64,000 nt of DNA from DATARH01 sp035570495 (lineage in GTDB: Bacteria > Pseudomonadota > Alphaproteobacteria > ATCC43930 > CGMCC-115725), in NCBI GenBank assembly GCA_035570495.1, contig DATMLO010000127.1, positions 1 to 64,000 on the forward strand, written 5' to 3'. The notes under the pieces are model-generated. The model saw only the letters and a program-made list of their open reading frames with translations. It did not search any database and was not told the DNA's origin. Below are positions 32,437-41,322 of this stretch, piece by piece (position 1 is the stretch's first letter; every line of letters starts with the position of its first letter). A program made the position numbers and the translations under genes.

Positions 32437-33807
32437 ATGACGCAGATCACCAGACGTGCGGTGCTTCGCAACTCGCTGGCTGTCGCCGCAGCTGGGTCGC
32501 TCGCGCGCCCGTTCATCGCCAATGCCGCGGCCTCAACGGCGACTGTGTGGTGGACCCAGGGCTTCGTCCCGGAAGAGGACACAGCCTTCAAAAAGCTGGT
32601 CGACGACTATGAGAAACAGAGCGGCAATACGATCGATTTCAGCCTGATCCCGTTCGCACCGTTGAACCAGAAGACCGTCTCGGCATTCACCAGCGGTGAT
32701 GTGCCTGACATCATCGACATCAACACCGACGTTCTGGCGCCGCAAAACGCCTGGGATGACAAGATGGTCGAGGTCGGCGACGTCGTCGACACACAGAAGG
32801 ACGCCTACCACCCGACGGTCTATCTGGCGACGCAGTACTACAACAACGCGGCGAAGAAGCGCGGCATGTACATAGTGCCGTACAAGACTGCCGTCGTTCC
32901 CTTCCACATCTGGAATTCGCTGGTCGAAAAGGCCGGCTTCAAGTTGTCGGACGCACCGAAGACATGGGATGCGTTCTGGGATTTCTTCAAGCCGATGCAG
33001 GCTAAGCTGCGAGATGCGGGCATGCGCAACGTCTATTCGATCGGTCTGCAATGCACCACGACCGGCCCGAATGACGGCAACAACCTGTTCAACCATTTCC
33101 TGATTGCCAATGGCGGCAACGGTATCCTCACCAAGGACGGCAAGGTCCATCTTGACGATCCGCAGGTGAAGGAAGCCGCGATCAAGGCGATCGCCTACAT
33201 CACCAAGACCTACAAGGATGGCTACGTTCCGTCAGGGGCACTGAGTTGGAACGACGCCGACGACAACAACGCCTTTCACTCGAAACTGTTCGTCATGGAT
33301 TTCGACGGCACGATCTCGACCGAAGTCGCGATCAAGGACCAGGCCGAACGCGACGAGGTGACGACCATGGGGCTGCCGCTCGGCAACGACGGCAAACCGA
33401 TGCCGGCGCAACTCGGGGTCGCCGCCGGCGTCATCCCGAAGGGCGCGAAGAACGTCGCTGTCGCCAAGGATTTCCTGAAATACCTGATCCAGCCGCAAGT
33501 CGCGAACAACTACCTAAAGGAGGGGCTTGGCCGCTTTCTCCCGGCGATGCCCGCGCTGGTCAAGAGCGACCCGTTCTGGTTGTCGAACCCGCAGCGCAAG
33601 GCCTACACGACCGAAGCGCTGTTGAGCGATACCGTGCCCAACTACCCGGTGCTCAACCCGGGCTGGGCGGAGGTCAACGCCCAACAAGTTTGGAGCGCGG
33701 CTGCGGCAGATGTCATCCGCAACGGCACCGATCCCACGGTGGCCACCGAAGCCGCCTTCAAAAAGGTCGAGGCGATCATCGCAAAATACCCGATCGTCGA
33801 GAGCTGA
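32437..33807 (+). CDS. Extracellular solute-binding protein family 1 (sugar-type), orphan
   Basis: 456-residue periplasmic binding protein. The N-terminus ITRRAVLRNSLAVAAAGSLARPFIANAAA has a twin-arginine-like start before its hydrophobic core, so Tat or Sec export is possible. The mature protein has VWWTQGFVPEEDTAFKKLVDDYEKQ and an AKDFLKYLIQPQVANNYLKEG stretch, typical of sugar ABC binding proteins. ATG 32437 has AGGAAGGAG. No permease or ATPase genes follow; the next gene is ftsK on the other strand. It is therefore an orphan, served by a distant transporter or transferred alone. Confidence 0.9.
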   Translation: MTQITRRAVLRNSLAVAAAGSLARPFIANAAASTATVWWTQGFVPEEDTAFKKLVDDYEKQSGNTIDFSLIPFAPLNQKTVSAFTSGDVPDIIDINTDVLAPQNAWDDKMVEVGDVVDTQKDAYHPTVYLATQYYNNAAKKRGMYIVPYKTAVVPFHIWNSLVEKAGFKLSDAPKTWDAFWDFFKPMQAKLRDAGMRNVYSIGLQCTTTGPNDGNNLFNHFLIANGGNGILTKDGKVHLDDPQVKEAAIKAIAYITKTYKDGYVPSGALSWNDADDNNAFHSKLFVMDFDGTISTEVAIKDQAERDEVTTMGLPLGNDGKPMPAQLGVAAGVIPKGAKNVAVAKDFLKYLIQPQVANNYLKEGLGRFLPAMPALVKSDPFWLSNPQRKAYTTEALLSDTVPNYPVLNPGWAEVNAQQVWSAAAADVIRNGTDPTVATEAAFKKVEAIIAKYPIVES

Positions 33808-33899
33808 GGGCGGCATGCCGGTGGTAGTTGACGGCGGTCACCCGCAGCAAGGCAATCACTGGGTCTGACGACGAGAATCGAGCTGTCTTTCCTCCATTT

Positions 33900-33930
33900 C
33901 GTCATCGCCGGGTCAAGCCCGGCCATGACG
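33900..33930. repeat. Short palindromic repeat
   Basis: CGTCATCGCCGGG, spacer TCAAG, CCCGGCCATGACG: a nearly perfect 13-bp inverted repeat between the convergent solute-binding and ftsK genes. This palindrome type is common in alphaproteobacterial intergenic regions. It could also end transcription from either side, but no U-run is present. Confidence 0.65.
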
Positions 33931-33952
33931 AAGAACGGCTGGTTAGAGTTAT

Positions 33953-36460
33953 CTAACGCGGTGGGGGCGCCAGCACCTCGCGGCGGCCGACGTGGTTGGC
34001 GCCGCCGACGACGCCTTCCTCCTCCATGCGCTCGATGATGCGCGCGGCGCGGTTGTAGCCGATCTGCAGGTGGCGCTGGACAAAACTGGTCGAGGCCTTG
34101 CGCTCGCGGGTCACGAGGGCGACGGCCTGGTCGTAAAGCTGGTCGCCGCCGCTCGACACGTCGTCCTCGTCGAGCCCAAAGCCGCCGCCGGCGCCGCCGC
34201 CCTTGTCGTCCTCGGTAATCTCGTCGACGTAGTCGGGGGTGGCGCGCGTCTTGAGGTGGGAGACGACACGCTCGACCTCCTCGTCGGACACAAAGGGGCC
34301 GTGCACGCGGGTGACGCGGCCGCCGCCCGCCATGTAGAGCATGTCGCCGCGGCCGAGGAGCTGCTCGGCGCCGCCCTCGCCCAGGATCGTGCGGCTGTCG
34401 ATCTTGGAGGTGACCTGAAAGCTGATGCGGGTCGGGAAATTGGCCTTGATCGTGCCGGTGATGACATCGACCGAGGGGCGCTGCGTCGCCATGATGATGT
34501 GGATGCCGGCGGCGCGCGCCATCTGCGCCAGGCGCTGCACCGAGGCCTCGATGTCCTTGCCGGCGACCAGCATAAGGTCGGCCATCTCGTCGACGATGAC
34601 GATGACGAGCGGCAGCTCGGTGAGGTCGAAGGGCTGCTCCTCGATGATCGGATGGCCGGTCTCCGGGTCAAAGCCGGTCTGCACCTTGCGCACCAGCGTC
34701 TCGCCCTTCTCGCGCGCCTCGAGGATGCGGGCGTTGAAGCCCTCGATGCTGCGCACGCCGAGCTTTGACATCATCTGGTAGCGGCGCTCCATCTCGCGCA
34801 CGGTCCATTTGAGCGCGAGCACCGCCTTCCTGGGATCGGTGACGACCGGCGCCAGGAGATGCGGAATGCCGTCATAGACCGACAGTTCCAGCATCTTCGG
34901 ATCGACCATGATGAATTTGCAGCGGTCGGGCGGCATCCGATAGAGGATGGAGAGGATCATCGTGTTGATGCCGACCGACTTGCCCGAGCCGGTGGTGCCG
35001 GCGATCAGCAGATGCGGCATGCGCGCGAGGTCGGCGACGACCGCCTCGCCGCCGATGTCCTTGCCGAGCGCGAGCGCGAGCCGGCCTTGGTGCTTCTCGT
35101 AGGCCGGGGAGTCGAGCAACTCGCGGAGATAGACGGTCTCGGCCCGGGTGTTGGGGAGCTCGATGCCGATCACGCTCCTGCCCGGCACCACCGCGACGCG
35201 CACCGAGATCGCGCTCATCGAGCGGGCGATGTCGTCGGCAAGGCCGATGACGCGCGACGCCTTGATACCCGGCGCCGGCTCCAGCTCATAAAGGGTGACG
35301 ACCGGGCCGGGGCGCACCTGCACGATCTCGCCGCGCACGCCGTAATCCTCGAGCACGGCTTCCAAGAGCCGGGCGTTTTTCTGCAGCGCCTCCTCGTCGA
35401 TCGTCTCGGATTTGGCGACGGGCGGTTTCACCAGCAGCTCGATCGGCGGCAGGATCGGCTGACCGTCGAGGTCGAGCACCGATTGGCGCTCGAACTCGGC
35501 GCGGCGGCCGGAGCTCACCGAGCGCGTGCCGGGCAACACCAGGCGCGCAAGCCGGTTGCCGGCGGACTGCGGTTCGGACACAGGCTCGACGACGACGGGA
35601 CGCAGCGGGGTGACGCGCGCGGGGCTCGTCGCCGGGCCGGGGAAGTTCGGCTCGTGACGCGCCTCGCCGGGCGCGTTCGCGGCCGCCCGCGGACGCGCCC
35701 AGGGCAGCGGATGCTGCGGCCCGAGCCTCGGGTCGATCGCGGGCGCGCGCTCGCGCCGGGCGGCGCGCCAGCGCGAGACGGTGCGCGCGCCAAAGCCGAC
35801 CGCGGCCGCCGCGCCGACACCCGACACGGCGGCAAGCCGCGCCGCGTTGCGGCCGGCGCCGCTGCCGACGTCGCGCCAGTCGCCCCAGGAAAGGCCCATG
35901 ACCGACAGCAGCAAGAGCGCGGTCAGCGCCGCCGCGCCCATCGCCAGCGGCAGCTCGAGCCCGGCGAGGCCAACGGCCTGCACGAGATGCTGCATCCCCC
36001 AACCGAGCGCGCCGCCGGCACCAGCGGGCAGCGGGATCGGCTTGAACTGCAGGATCGACACGGCATAAGCGCCGAGCAGCAGCGCCGGCATCACCATCAA
36101 GAGCCGGCGCGACATGTGCTGCGGCGGCCGCTGCAGCATCAAGCGGAGCGCCCAGCCGAGCAGGATCAGCGGGATGATGAAGGCGGCGAGCCCCAGGCTT
36201 TGCACCAGGCAGTCGGCGACGAGCGCGCCGTCGCGGCCGAGGAAATTGCTCGGCGTCGCGTCACCCGCGGTGTTGAGCGACGGGTCGGCCGGGTTGTAGG
36301 TGAAGAGGGCGACAGCGACGAGAAAGCAGACGATGACCAGCACCGCGCCAAGCCCTTCCCAGAGGCGGCGCTTGAACGACGCGACCATCGCGTTCCAGCT
36401 GTCGACCTGATGATTGACCCGCTGGCTGAAGCCGCGGGCAAGCGGTGCCGATTTGGCCAT
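33953..36460 (-). CDS. ftsK: DNA translocase FtsK
   Basis: 835-residue membrane-anchored translocase that moves chromosome termini through the division septum and activates XerCD at dif. Four hydrophobic segments lie in the first 190 residues (VLVIVCFLVAVALFTY and others), then a Pro/Arg-rich linker shorter than in E. coli. The motor has Walker A GTTGSGKS (about 485), LVIVIVDEMADLM (Walker B) and HIIMATQRPSVDVITG. The C-terminal gamma domain (TSFVQRHLQIGYNRAARIIERME) recognises KOPS. The ATG at 36460 has a GGGGGA site. Confidence 0.97.
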   Translation of the reverse strand: MAKSAPLARGFSQRVNHQVDSWNAMVASFKRRLWEGLGAVLVIVCFLVAVALFTYNPADPSLNTAGDATPSNFLGRDGALVADCLVQSLGLAAFIIPLILLGWALRLMLQRPPQHMSRRLLMVMPALLLGAYAVSILQFKPIPLPAGAGGALGWGMQHLVQAVGLAGLELPLAMGAAALTALLLLSVMGLSWGDWRDVGSGAGRNAARLAAVSGVGAAAAVGFGARTVSRWRAARRERAPAIDPRLGPQHPLPWARPRAAANAPGEARHEPNFPGPATSPARVTPLRPVVVEPVSEPQSAGNRLARLVLPGTRSVSSGRRAEFERQSVLDLDGQPILPPIELLVKPPVAKSETIDEEALQKNARLLEAVLEDYGVRGEIVQVRPGPVVTLYELEPAPGIKASRVIGLADDIARSMSAISVRVAVVPGRSVIGIELPNTRAETVYLRELLDSPAYEKHQGRLALALGKDIGGEAVVADLARMPHLLIAGTTGSGKSVGINTMILSILYRMPPDRCKFIMVDPKMLELSVYDGIPHLLAPVVTDPRKAVLALKWTVREMERRYQMMSKLGVRSIEGFNARILEAREKGETLVRKVQTGFDPETGHPIIEEQPFDLTELPLVIVIVDEMADLMLVAGKDIEASVQRLAQMARAAGIHIIMATQRPSVDVITGTIKANFPTRISFQVTSKIDSRTILGEGGAEQLLGRGDMLYMAGGGRVTRVHGPFVSDEEVERVVSHLKTRATPDYVDEITEDDKGGGAGGGFGLDEDDVSSGGDQLYDQAVALVTRERKASTSFVQRHLQIGYNRAARIIERMEEEGVVGGANHVGRREVLAPPPR

Positions 36461-36562
36461 GTCGTGGTCCCCCAACCACTCCGTGGTCTTCCAGGCGCCG
36501 GTCTTTCCCCCGAAATTCCGGCGCCGCGTCTCGTCCTGCCGCCCCGGGGCTAGAAGACCCGG

Positions 36563-37756
36563 CTACAACGCCCGGCGCATCCGCGCGAACGCGGCGTCGA
36601 GCGTCGCCTCGTCATGGACGACCGCGACACGAATATACTCGCTCCCCGGGTTCTTACCAGCATTCGCCGCGCGGGCGGTATAGCCGCCGGGCAGCACGCG
36701 GATCGCCGCGTCGCGCCACAGCCGCAGCGCGGCTTGCTCGCCATCGCCGACATCGAGCCACAAAAAGAACCCGCCCGCCGGCCGGTAAAAGCCGTAACGC
36801 CCGGCGAACGCCGCCTCGGCGAGATCGAACTTGCGGCGATAGAGCGCCCGATTCTCGATGACATGCGCCTCGTCGCGCCACAACGCCGTCGCCGCCCACT
36901 GGACGGGCAGCGGCACCTGACAGCCGCCAAAATCCCGCAGACGCTTGAACTCGCCGACGAGCTTCGGGTCGCCGGCGACAAAGCCGGAGCGCAGGCCCGC
37001 CGAACTCGACCGCTTCGAGAGGGAGTGAAAGACGACCACGTTGGTGAAATCGCCACCTAACGCCTGGCAGGCTTCGAGCGCGCCGGGCGGCGGGACCGTG
37101 TCGTAAAGCTCGGCATAGCACTCGTCGGCGGCGAGCACGAAATCGTATTCGCGCGCGAGGCGGATCGCCTTTTTCAGGTATTCGAGGTCGGCGATCGTGC
37201 CCTGCGGGTTTGACGGCGAGCACAGATAGAACAGCGCGCAACGCTCGAGCGTCGCCTTGGGAATCTCGTCGAGATCGGGGAGGAAGGCGTTGTCGCGCGT
37301 CGCGTCGAGAAACACCGCCTCGGCGCCAGCCATCGTCGCCGCGCCGTTATAGACGAGGTAATACGGGTTGGGCACCAGCACGACCGGCTTCTGCCCGGCC
37401 TTCTCGCGCGGCACGACCACGCTCGAAAAAAGATAAAGCCCCTCCTTGGTGCCGGCGAGCGTCGCGACATGCTTTTCGATGTCGAGCGCGCCGGGCTTCA
37501 GCTTGTAGCGAAAGGTCAGCCAGTCGACGATCGCCTGGCGCAGCTCGGGCGTGCCGGCCATCGGCGGGTACTTGTTCCACTCATGCGCATGCGCCACCAG
37601 GGTCTCGGTAAGCAGCGCCGGCGGCTGATGCTGCGGCTCGCCGACCGACATCAGGATCGGCGCGTCATTGACCCGCGGCGTCACCGGATTGAGGAGCGCC
37701 CGCAGCGCCTCGAACGGGTAATCGCTGAGGCTGTCGAGTTCGGGATTGAGCGGCAC
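36563..37756 (-). CDS. Class I/II aminotransferase, DapC-like
   Basis: 397-residue PLP-dependent aminotransferase. PLP-binding landmarks are ATLAGTKEGLYLF, VPNPYYLVYNGAA, LCSPSNPQGT (Asn), AADECYAELY (Asp/Tyr) and the Schiff-base Lys in FHSLSKRSSSAGLRSGF (about 246). RVLPGGYTAR and YIRVAVVHD carry the carboxylate Arg. The closest named type is succinyldiaminopimelate aminotransferase of lysine/peptidoglycan biosynthesis; assignment to DapC is by motif pattern only. It lies 100 bases upstream of ftsK on the same strand. Confidence 0.93.
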   Translation of the reverse strand: MPLNPELDSLSDYPFEALRALLNPVTPRVNDAPILMSVGEPQHQPPALLTETLVAHAHEWNKYPPMAGTPELRQAIVDWLTFRYKLKPGALDIEKHVATLAGTKEGLYLFSSVVVPREKAGQKPVVLVPNPYYLVYNGAATMAGAEAVFLDATRDNAFLPDLDEIPKATLERCALFYLCSPSNPQGTIADLEYLKKAIRLAREYDFVLAADECYAELYDTVPPPGALEACQALGGDFTNVVVFHSLSKRSSSAGLRSGFVAGDPKLVGEFKRLRDFGGCQVPLPVQWAATALWRDEAHVIENRALYRRKFDLAEAAFAGRYGFYRPAGGFFLWLDVGDGEQAALRLWRDAAIRVLPGGYTARAANAGKNPGSEYIRVAVVHDEATLDAAFARMRRAL

Positions 37757-37886
37757 GGCGAGTCCTCGGCGAGGTTATTTGCCGCGAGACTATGTGATCG
37801 GACGCGCGCTGTCATTTCCGGGTCATCGCCGATGGTTACGGTGGCTCGCGTCCCCAAATCCGACCTACGTCGTCCGACGGCAGGAC

Positions 37887-38658
37887 TTAAACTTTCTGCG
37901 CGACAAAGCGTATCGCGCGAACCGGGGTCAAGGCCGAGGGAAATTTCACGCCGTATTGCAGCACAAATCGGCCGAGCGGAATGCGATCTATTACGGGCGG
38001 GCTACCGCAATATCGTTCTATCGTCTGGGCAATCGTGTCGACGGCGAACTGGAACGTTGGCGGATGCCTGATAAGCCGCTCGATGACGGCACGCGACGGG
38101 CGATATAGCAGTTTTTCGATCAGGTGGAACCAGCGGGGCACACACGACTCGACAACAATCAACCGGCCACCGGGGCGCAGCACTCGCGTCGCTTCGGCGA
38201 TGGCGCGATCCAAGTTGGCGGTGCAGTCGCGCCAAGTCCGCCCGACCAGATGATGCAGCAGCATTACCATCAACACGCCGTCATGCGTTGCATCGGGTCT
38301 CGGCAACTTCAGAGCGTCGCCGGCGATGAACGTGACGTTTTTTGGCCTTCCTTCGAGCGGCAGCGAGTCAACTGCTAGATCAACCGCCGTGATGACCCCT
38401 ACGACCGATGTGTCATAGTCAAACACGCCCCCGTTTCCTATATCGAGCAGGTCGCCCATCCCCTGGATTGCTGTTGTCACAGCACGGTTGATGGCTTGGT
38501 AGCTGTCGATAGCCGCAATCGCGTCACGATAGGCGCCATCACCATCGAGGAAATAGCGTTCGTTCGCCGCCGCCGCGGACCGCGGCTGGCCGACCTGATC
38601 AGCCAGGGAACATCTCGCTAGCAGCCTTCGCAGTGACGTTGGTGGTTACGTCCACCAT
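37887..38658 (-). pseudogene. Class I SAM-dependent methyltransferase, frameshifted near its 5' end
   Basis: The clean frame 37887-38480 (197 codons from GTG) has DLLDIGNGG (motif I), an acidic strand end (VDLAVDS), GDALKLPRPD, VLMVMLLHHLVG and VLRPGGRLIVVES. Coding character continues upstream in the same frame (ERYFLDGDGAYRDAIAAI) with no start codon. An ATG at 38656-38658 opens a frame reading VDVTTNVTAKAASEMFPG that hits TGA near 38605. One base change at about 38600-38620 would join them into a 256-residue protein. It is frameshifted, or contains a sequencing error. Confidence 0.65.
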
Positions 38659-38909
38659 ACGCGATTATCAAAGCACCGCACGGCTTATGTGCACTGCGAG
38701 TGCGCATTCTACCTCGCCGGAGCCCGGCAAGCGTCAGCGCACCGGTGCGCGCAGGGCTGAGTGGCCCTCACACCGATGCTGACAAGCCGGGGCTTTGCAG
38801 AAACATTTTCGCGGCTCCTCAGTCCCATGGCTTGAGGCTTGGGAGCGGGGGCATGGACTACTCAGCGTTGCGATTGCCAATCGTCCATCGCCGTAAGGGC
38901 GTGGCTCCG

Positions 38910-39326
38910 ATGAGCCCCAACGATGTCCTCGGCTGGGGTGCGGCGGCGCTGGTCTTTTCGACCTTCTACGCACGCCAGATGACGCTCCTGCGAATGCTCG
39001 CGATCGCCAGCAATATCGGCTTTGTGGCGTACGGATACCTCAATCACCTATGGCCGGTCGTCGGCCTGCATGTCGCCATGCTGCCGCTCAACGTCATTCG
39101 TTTGCGTGAAATTCTTCGGGCCAGGGCTCGGGTGGAAAAAACCGCTACCCGGCCCATGGCAATCTTGCCCGTCGCCGCTGTCGGCGGGACGCACAAAAGG
39201 GAGCGCGCGGGAGGCTTTGAGCCCCCCGCGCCTCCTGATACTCGCCTTACCTCTGTCGAGCGCCGTCAGACCGTCAGATCGATCGCGAAGGATCGGGTCC
39301 TCGAGCCTTACCGCGCCGCCAGTTAG
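38910..39326 (+). CDS. Small multi-pass membrane protein of unknown function
   Basis: 138-residue protein. It starts MSPNDVLGWGAAALVFSTFYARQM and contains three hydrophobic stretches: the one just named, MLAIASNIGFVAYGYL and LWPVVGLHVAMLPLNVIRL. This pattern resembles the membrane part seen fused to cyclic-nucleotide-binding domains in other bacteria, but here only a 60-residue basic tail follows. ATG 38910 was chosen because homologous-looking sequence begins there; ATG 38853 behind GGGAG is an alternative. The last 4 bases overlap the convergent lipoprotein gene. Confidence 0.65.
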   Translation: MSPNDVLGWGAAALVFSTFYARQMTLLRMLAIASNIGFVAYGYLNHLWPVVGLHVAMLPLNVIRLREILRARARVEKTATRPMAILPVAAVGGTHKRERAGGFEPPAPPDTRLTSVERRQTVRSIAKDRVLEPYRAAS

Positions 39327-39511
39327 CCGCGAACCATCGGCACCGCAGGCGGCGGTGGCGGCGGCGGGGCCGGAGCCATCGGCGGCGGTGGCGGCGGAGC
39401 GGGCGCCGGAACGGGAGCACATGCCGCGAGCAACGCGGGAAGTACGACGGCGATAAGGGCTGCCTTACGCAACTGCCTGAGGCGAGCCCTTGTTTCGGCA
39501 ACGTTCAACAT
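39323..39511 (-). CDS. Small proline-rich lipoprotein
   Basis: 62-residue protein with a lipoprotein signal (KAALIAVVLPALLAAC, lipobox LAAC). The mature part is only about 31 residues and is almost all Pro, Ala, Met and Val, with two runs of six to seven prolines. A strong GGAGG site lies seven bases before the ATG. The sequence suggests a stiff polyproline stalk anchored to the outer membrane. Function unknown; the upstream gap 39512-39760 shows no other gene. Confidence 0.72.
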   Translation of the reverse strand: MLNVAETRARLRQLRKAALIAVVLPALLAACAPVPAPAPPPPPPMAPAPPPPPPPAVPMVRG

Positions 39512-39760
39512 CTGTTTCCTCCACAGTTGAGGGACTCACACAATACGACAATCGGAACGTGATTGACAGCACAGCAACGTCGACACCGCATCGTGGTTCC
39601 AGCGCGAGCGCGCGAAAAGCCGATCGAGGTCGCCGCAACCCTCCGTGAACCCTATCCCGAGGGCCGGCGTACCGGAGGTCGATCAACGAAAAACTTGCTT
39701 TTACCCGCGCTTGAAGCACCCTCGTCCCAGAGGGCACGATTCGTTTTCTGAGGCCATCGC

Positions 39761-41242
39761 GTGAAGGTTTTGCACCATCTCGATTCGGAACCGCGAACGC
39801 GCACCGCCGTTTTCCACCGGCGGCAGCGCAAGTCGTTGGCGGATCACGCTATCGGTGAGGCGATCTTGACGAGGGGTCTTCTGACATGCGGCGCAATGGC
39901 GTTGGCCGCGGCCTCGATGCTTGCCGCGCCGGCCGTTCTCGCGGCGGAACCTGGGGGAGCCTTCTCGCCGCCCGGCCCTGCGGCGGCTTCCATCAACGCC
40001 GATCTCGGCCAGCTGCTCGACAACACGCCGGAGCTGGTCGTCGCCGGTGAGCGGCTGAACGCCCCGTTGCTGCGACGTTTTTACGCGCGTCATGGGTTCG
40101 CCCCGGTATGGACGAACCGGCGGGCGCAGGCGATGTCGCTGATCAACGCCGTGCTGCAATCCGGCAACCAGGGCCTCCCGCCGGAGCTGTTCCACGCAAA
40201 TCTGCTGCTGTCGTCCGCGACATTGACGCCGCTCGACCGCGAACTCCTGCTGTCGGACGCCTTCCTCTCCTATGCCGACGCGCTGGCGCGCGGGATCATG
40301 CCGATCGAGCGCCGCCCGGACGACCAGGTTTTGACCCCCGAGCCGATCGATGTCGCCGCCGCGCTCGACGCCGCCATCGCCAGCCCCGATCCGGCGGCGG
40401 CGATCCAAACGCTGGCGCCGGCGACGCCGACCTACTTGGCGCTGCGCCAGGCTTTGCTGGATCTGCAGGCGGGGTCCCCGGCCCACGGCAAGACCGCGAC
40501 GGCCCGCTGGCGCCAGATCGAGGTCAACCTCGAACGCGAACGCTGGCTGCCACGGCACCTGCCGGCCGACCGCGTCTGGGTCAATGTCGCCGACGAGCGG
40601 GCCGTGCTGTACCGCAACGATCAGCCGGTTTTCTCGACAAAGGTCATTGTCGGGCAAGATGTGCGGGTGAACCAGAGCCCGGAATTCCAGGCCATGATCA
40701 GCGGAGTCATCTTCAATCCGCCCTGGAACATCCCCACGGATATCGCCAACAACGAGATCCTGCCAAAGATCAACCAGGACCCGGATTATCTTGCCAAGCA
40801 CAACATGATCATGCTGCCCGATGGCGTGGTGCAGCAGGTGGCGGGACCCAACTCGGGACTCGGGCAATTGATGCTCGACATGCATAACCGGTTCGACGTC
40901 TACCTGCACGATACCCCGGGAAAGAATTTGTTCGCTCGCGATGACCGGCGCATCAGTCACGGATGCATCAGGGTCGAGAAACCCCGCGAACTGGCCGCGC
41001 TGCTGATGCAGCAACCGACCGATGCCATCGATCAAGCGATCGCGACGGGCAACACCACCGAAAGCCCCCTGCCGCAGTCCGTGCCGGTCTTCGTGACGTA
41101 CGAGACCGCGTTCGCGGATGCTGATGGCAAGCTGCAAACCCGCCCTGACTTCTATGGCCGCGACGCCGAAATATGGCAATACCTCGACCCGGAACGGCGG
41201 GCGGTGGCGGAACGCGACGCGCCCGGCCAACGCGGGGGCTGA
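39761..41242 (+). CDS. L,D-transpeptidase family protein (YcbB/LdtD-like)
   Basis: 493-residue periplasmic peptidoglycan-crosslinking enzyme. A long N-region precedes a signal core (GAMALAAASMLAAPAVLAA). Residues 85-120 hold a peptidoglycan-binding-like part (LLRRFYARHGFAPVWTN), typical of YcbB. The YkuD catalytic domain has RYLPADRVWVNVA-like strand sequence, FNPPWNIPTDIA, YLHDTP (His) and RRISHGCIRV with catalytic Cys402. It makes 3-3 crosslinks by family. GTG start at 39761 is weakly supported; a start nearer the signal core is possible. Confidence 0.92.
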   Translation: MKVLHHLDSEPRTRTAVFHRRQRKSLADHAIGEAILTRGLLTCGAMALAAASMLAAPAVLAAEPGGAFSPPGPAAASINADLGQLLDNTPELVVAGERLNAPLLRRFYARHGFAPVWTNRRAQAMSLINAVLQSGNQGLPPELFHANLLLSSATLTPLDRELLLSDAFLSYADALARGIMPIERRPDDQVLTPEPIDVAAALDAAIASPDPAAAIQTLAPATPTYLALRQALLDLQAGSPAHGKTATARWRQIEVNLERERWLPRHLPADRVWVNVADERAVLYRNDQPVFSTKVIVGQDVRVNQSPEFQAMISGVIFNPPWNIPTDIANNEILPKINQDPDYLAKHNMIMLPDGVVQQVAGPNSGLGQLMLDMHNRFDVYLHDTPGKNLFARDDRRISHGCIRVEKPRELAALLMQQPTDAIDQAIATGNTTESPLPQSVPVFVTYETAFADADGKLQTRPDFYGRDAEIWQYLDPERRAVAERDAPGQRGG

Positions 41243-41322
41243 GTCCACAGCGAGCCGACCCGGGACAGCGGCCGGTGCGTTAACCGAACCCGCGATTGAC
41301 GACAGCAACAACCGAGTTTCAT

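Noticed and set aside
33900..33930. Intrinsic terminator between the solute-binding gene and ftsK
   Set aside because: A good hairpin but without a T-run on either strand and matching a common intergenic repeat type, so it is listed as a repeat.
34859..36553. 564-codon frame opposite ftsK
   Set aside because: Arg/His-rich shadow of the FtsK coding sequence without a supported start.
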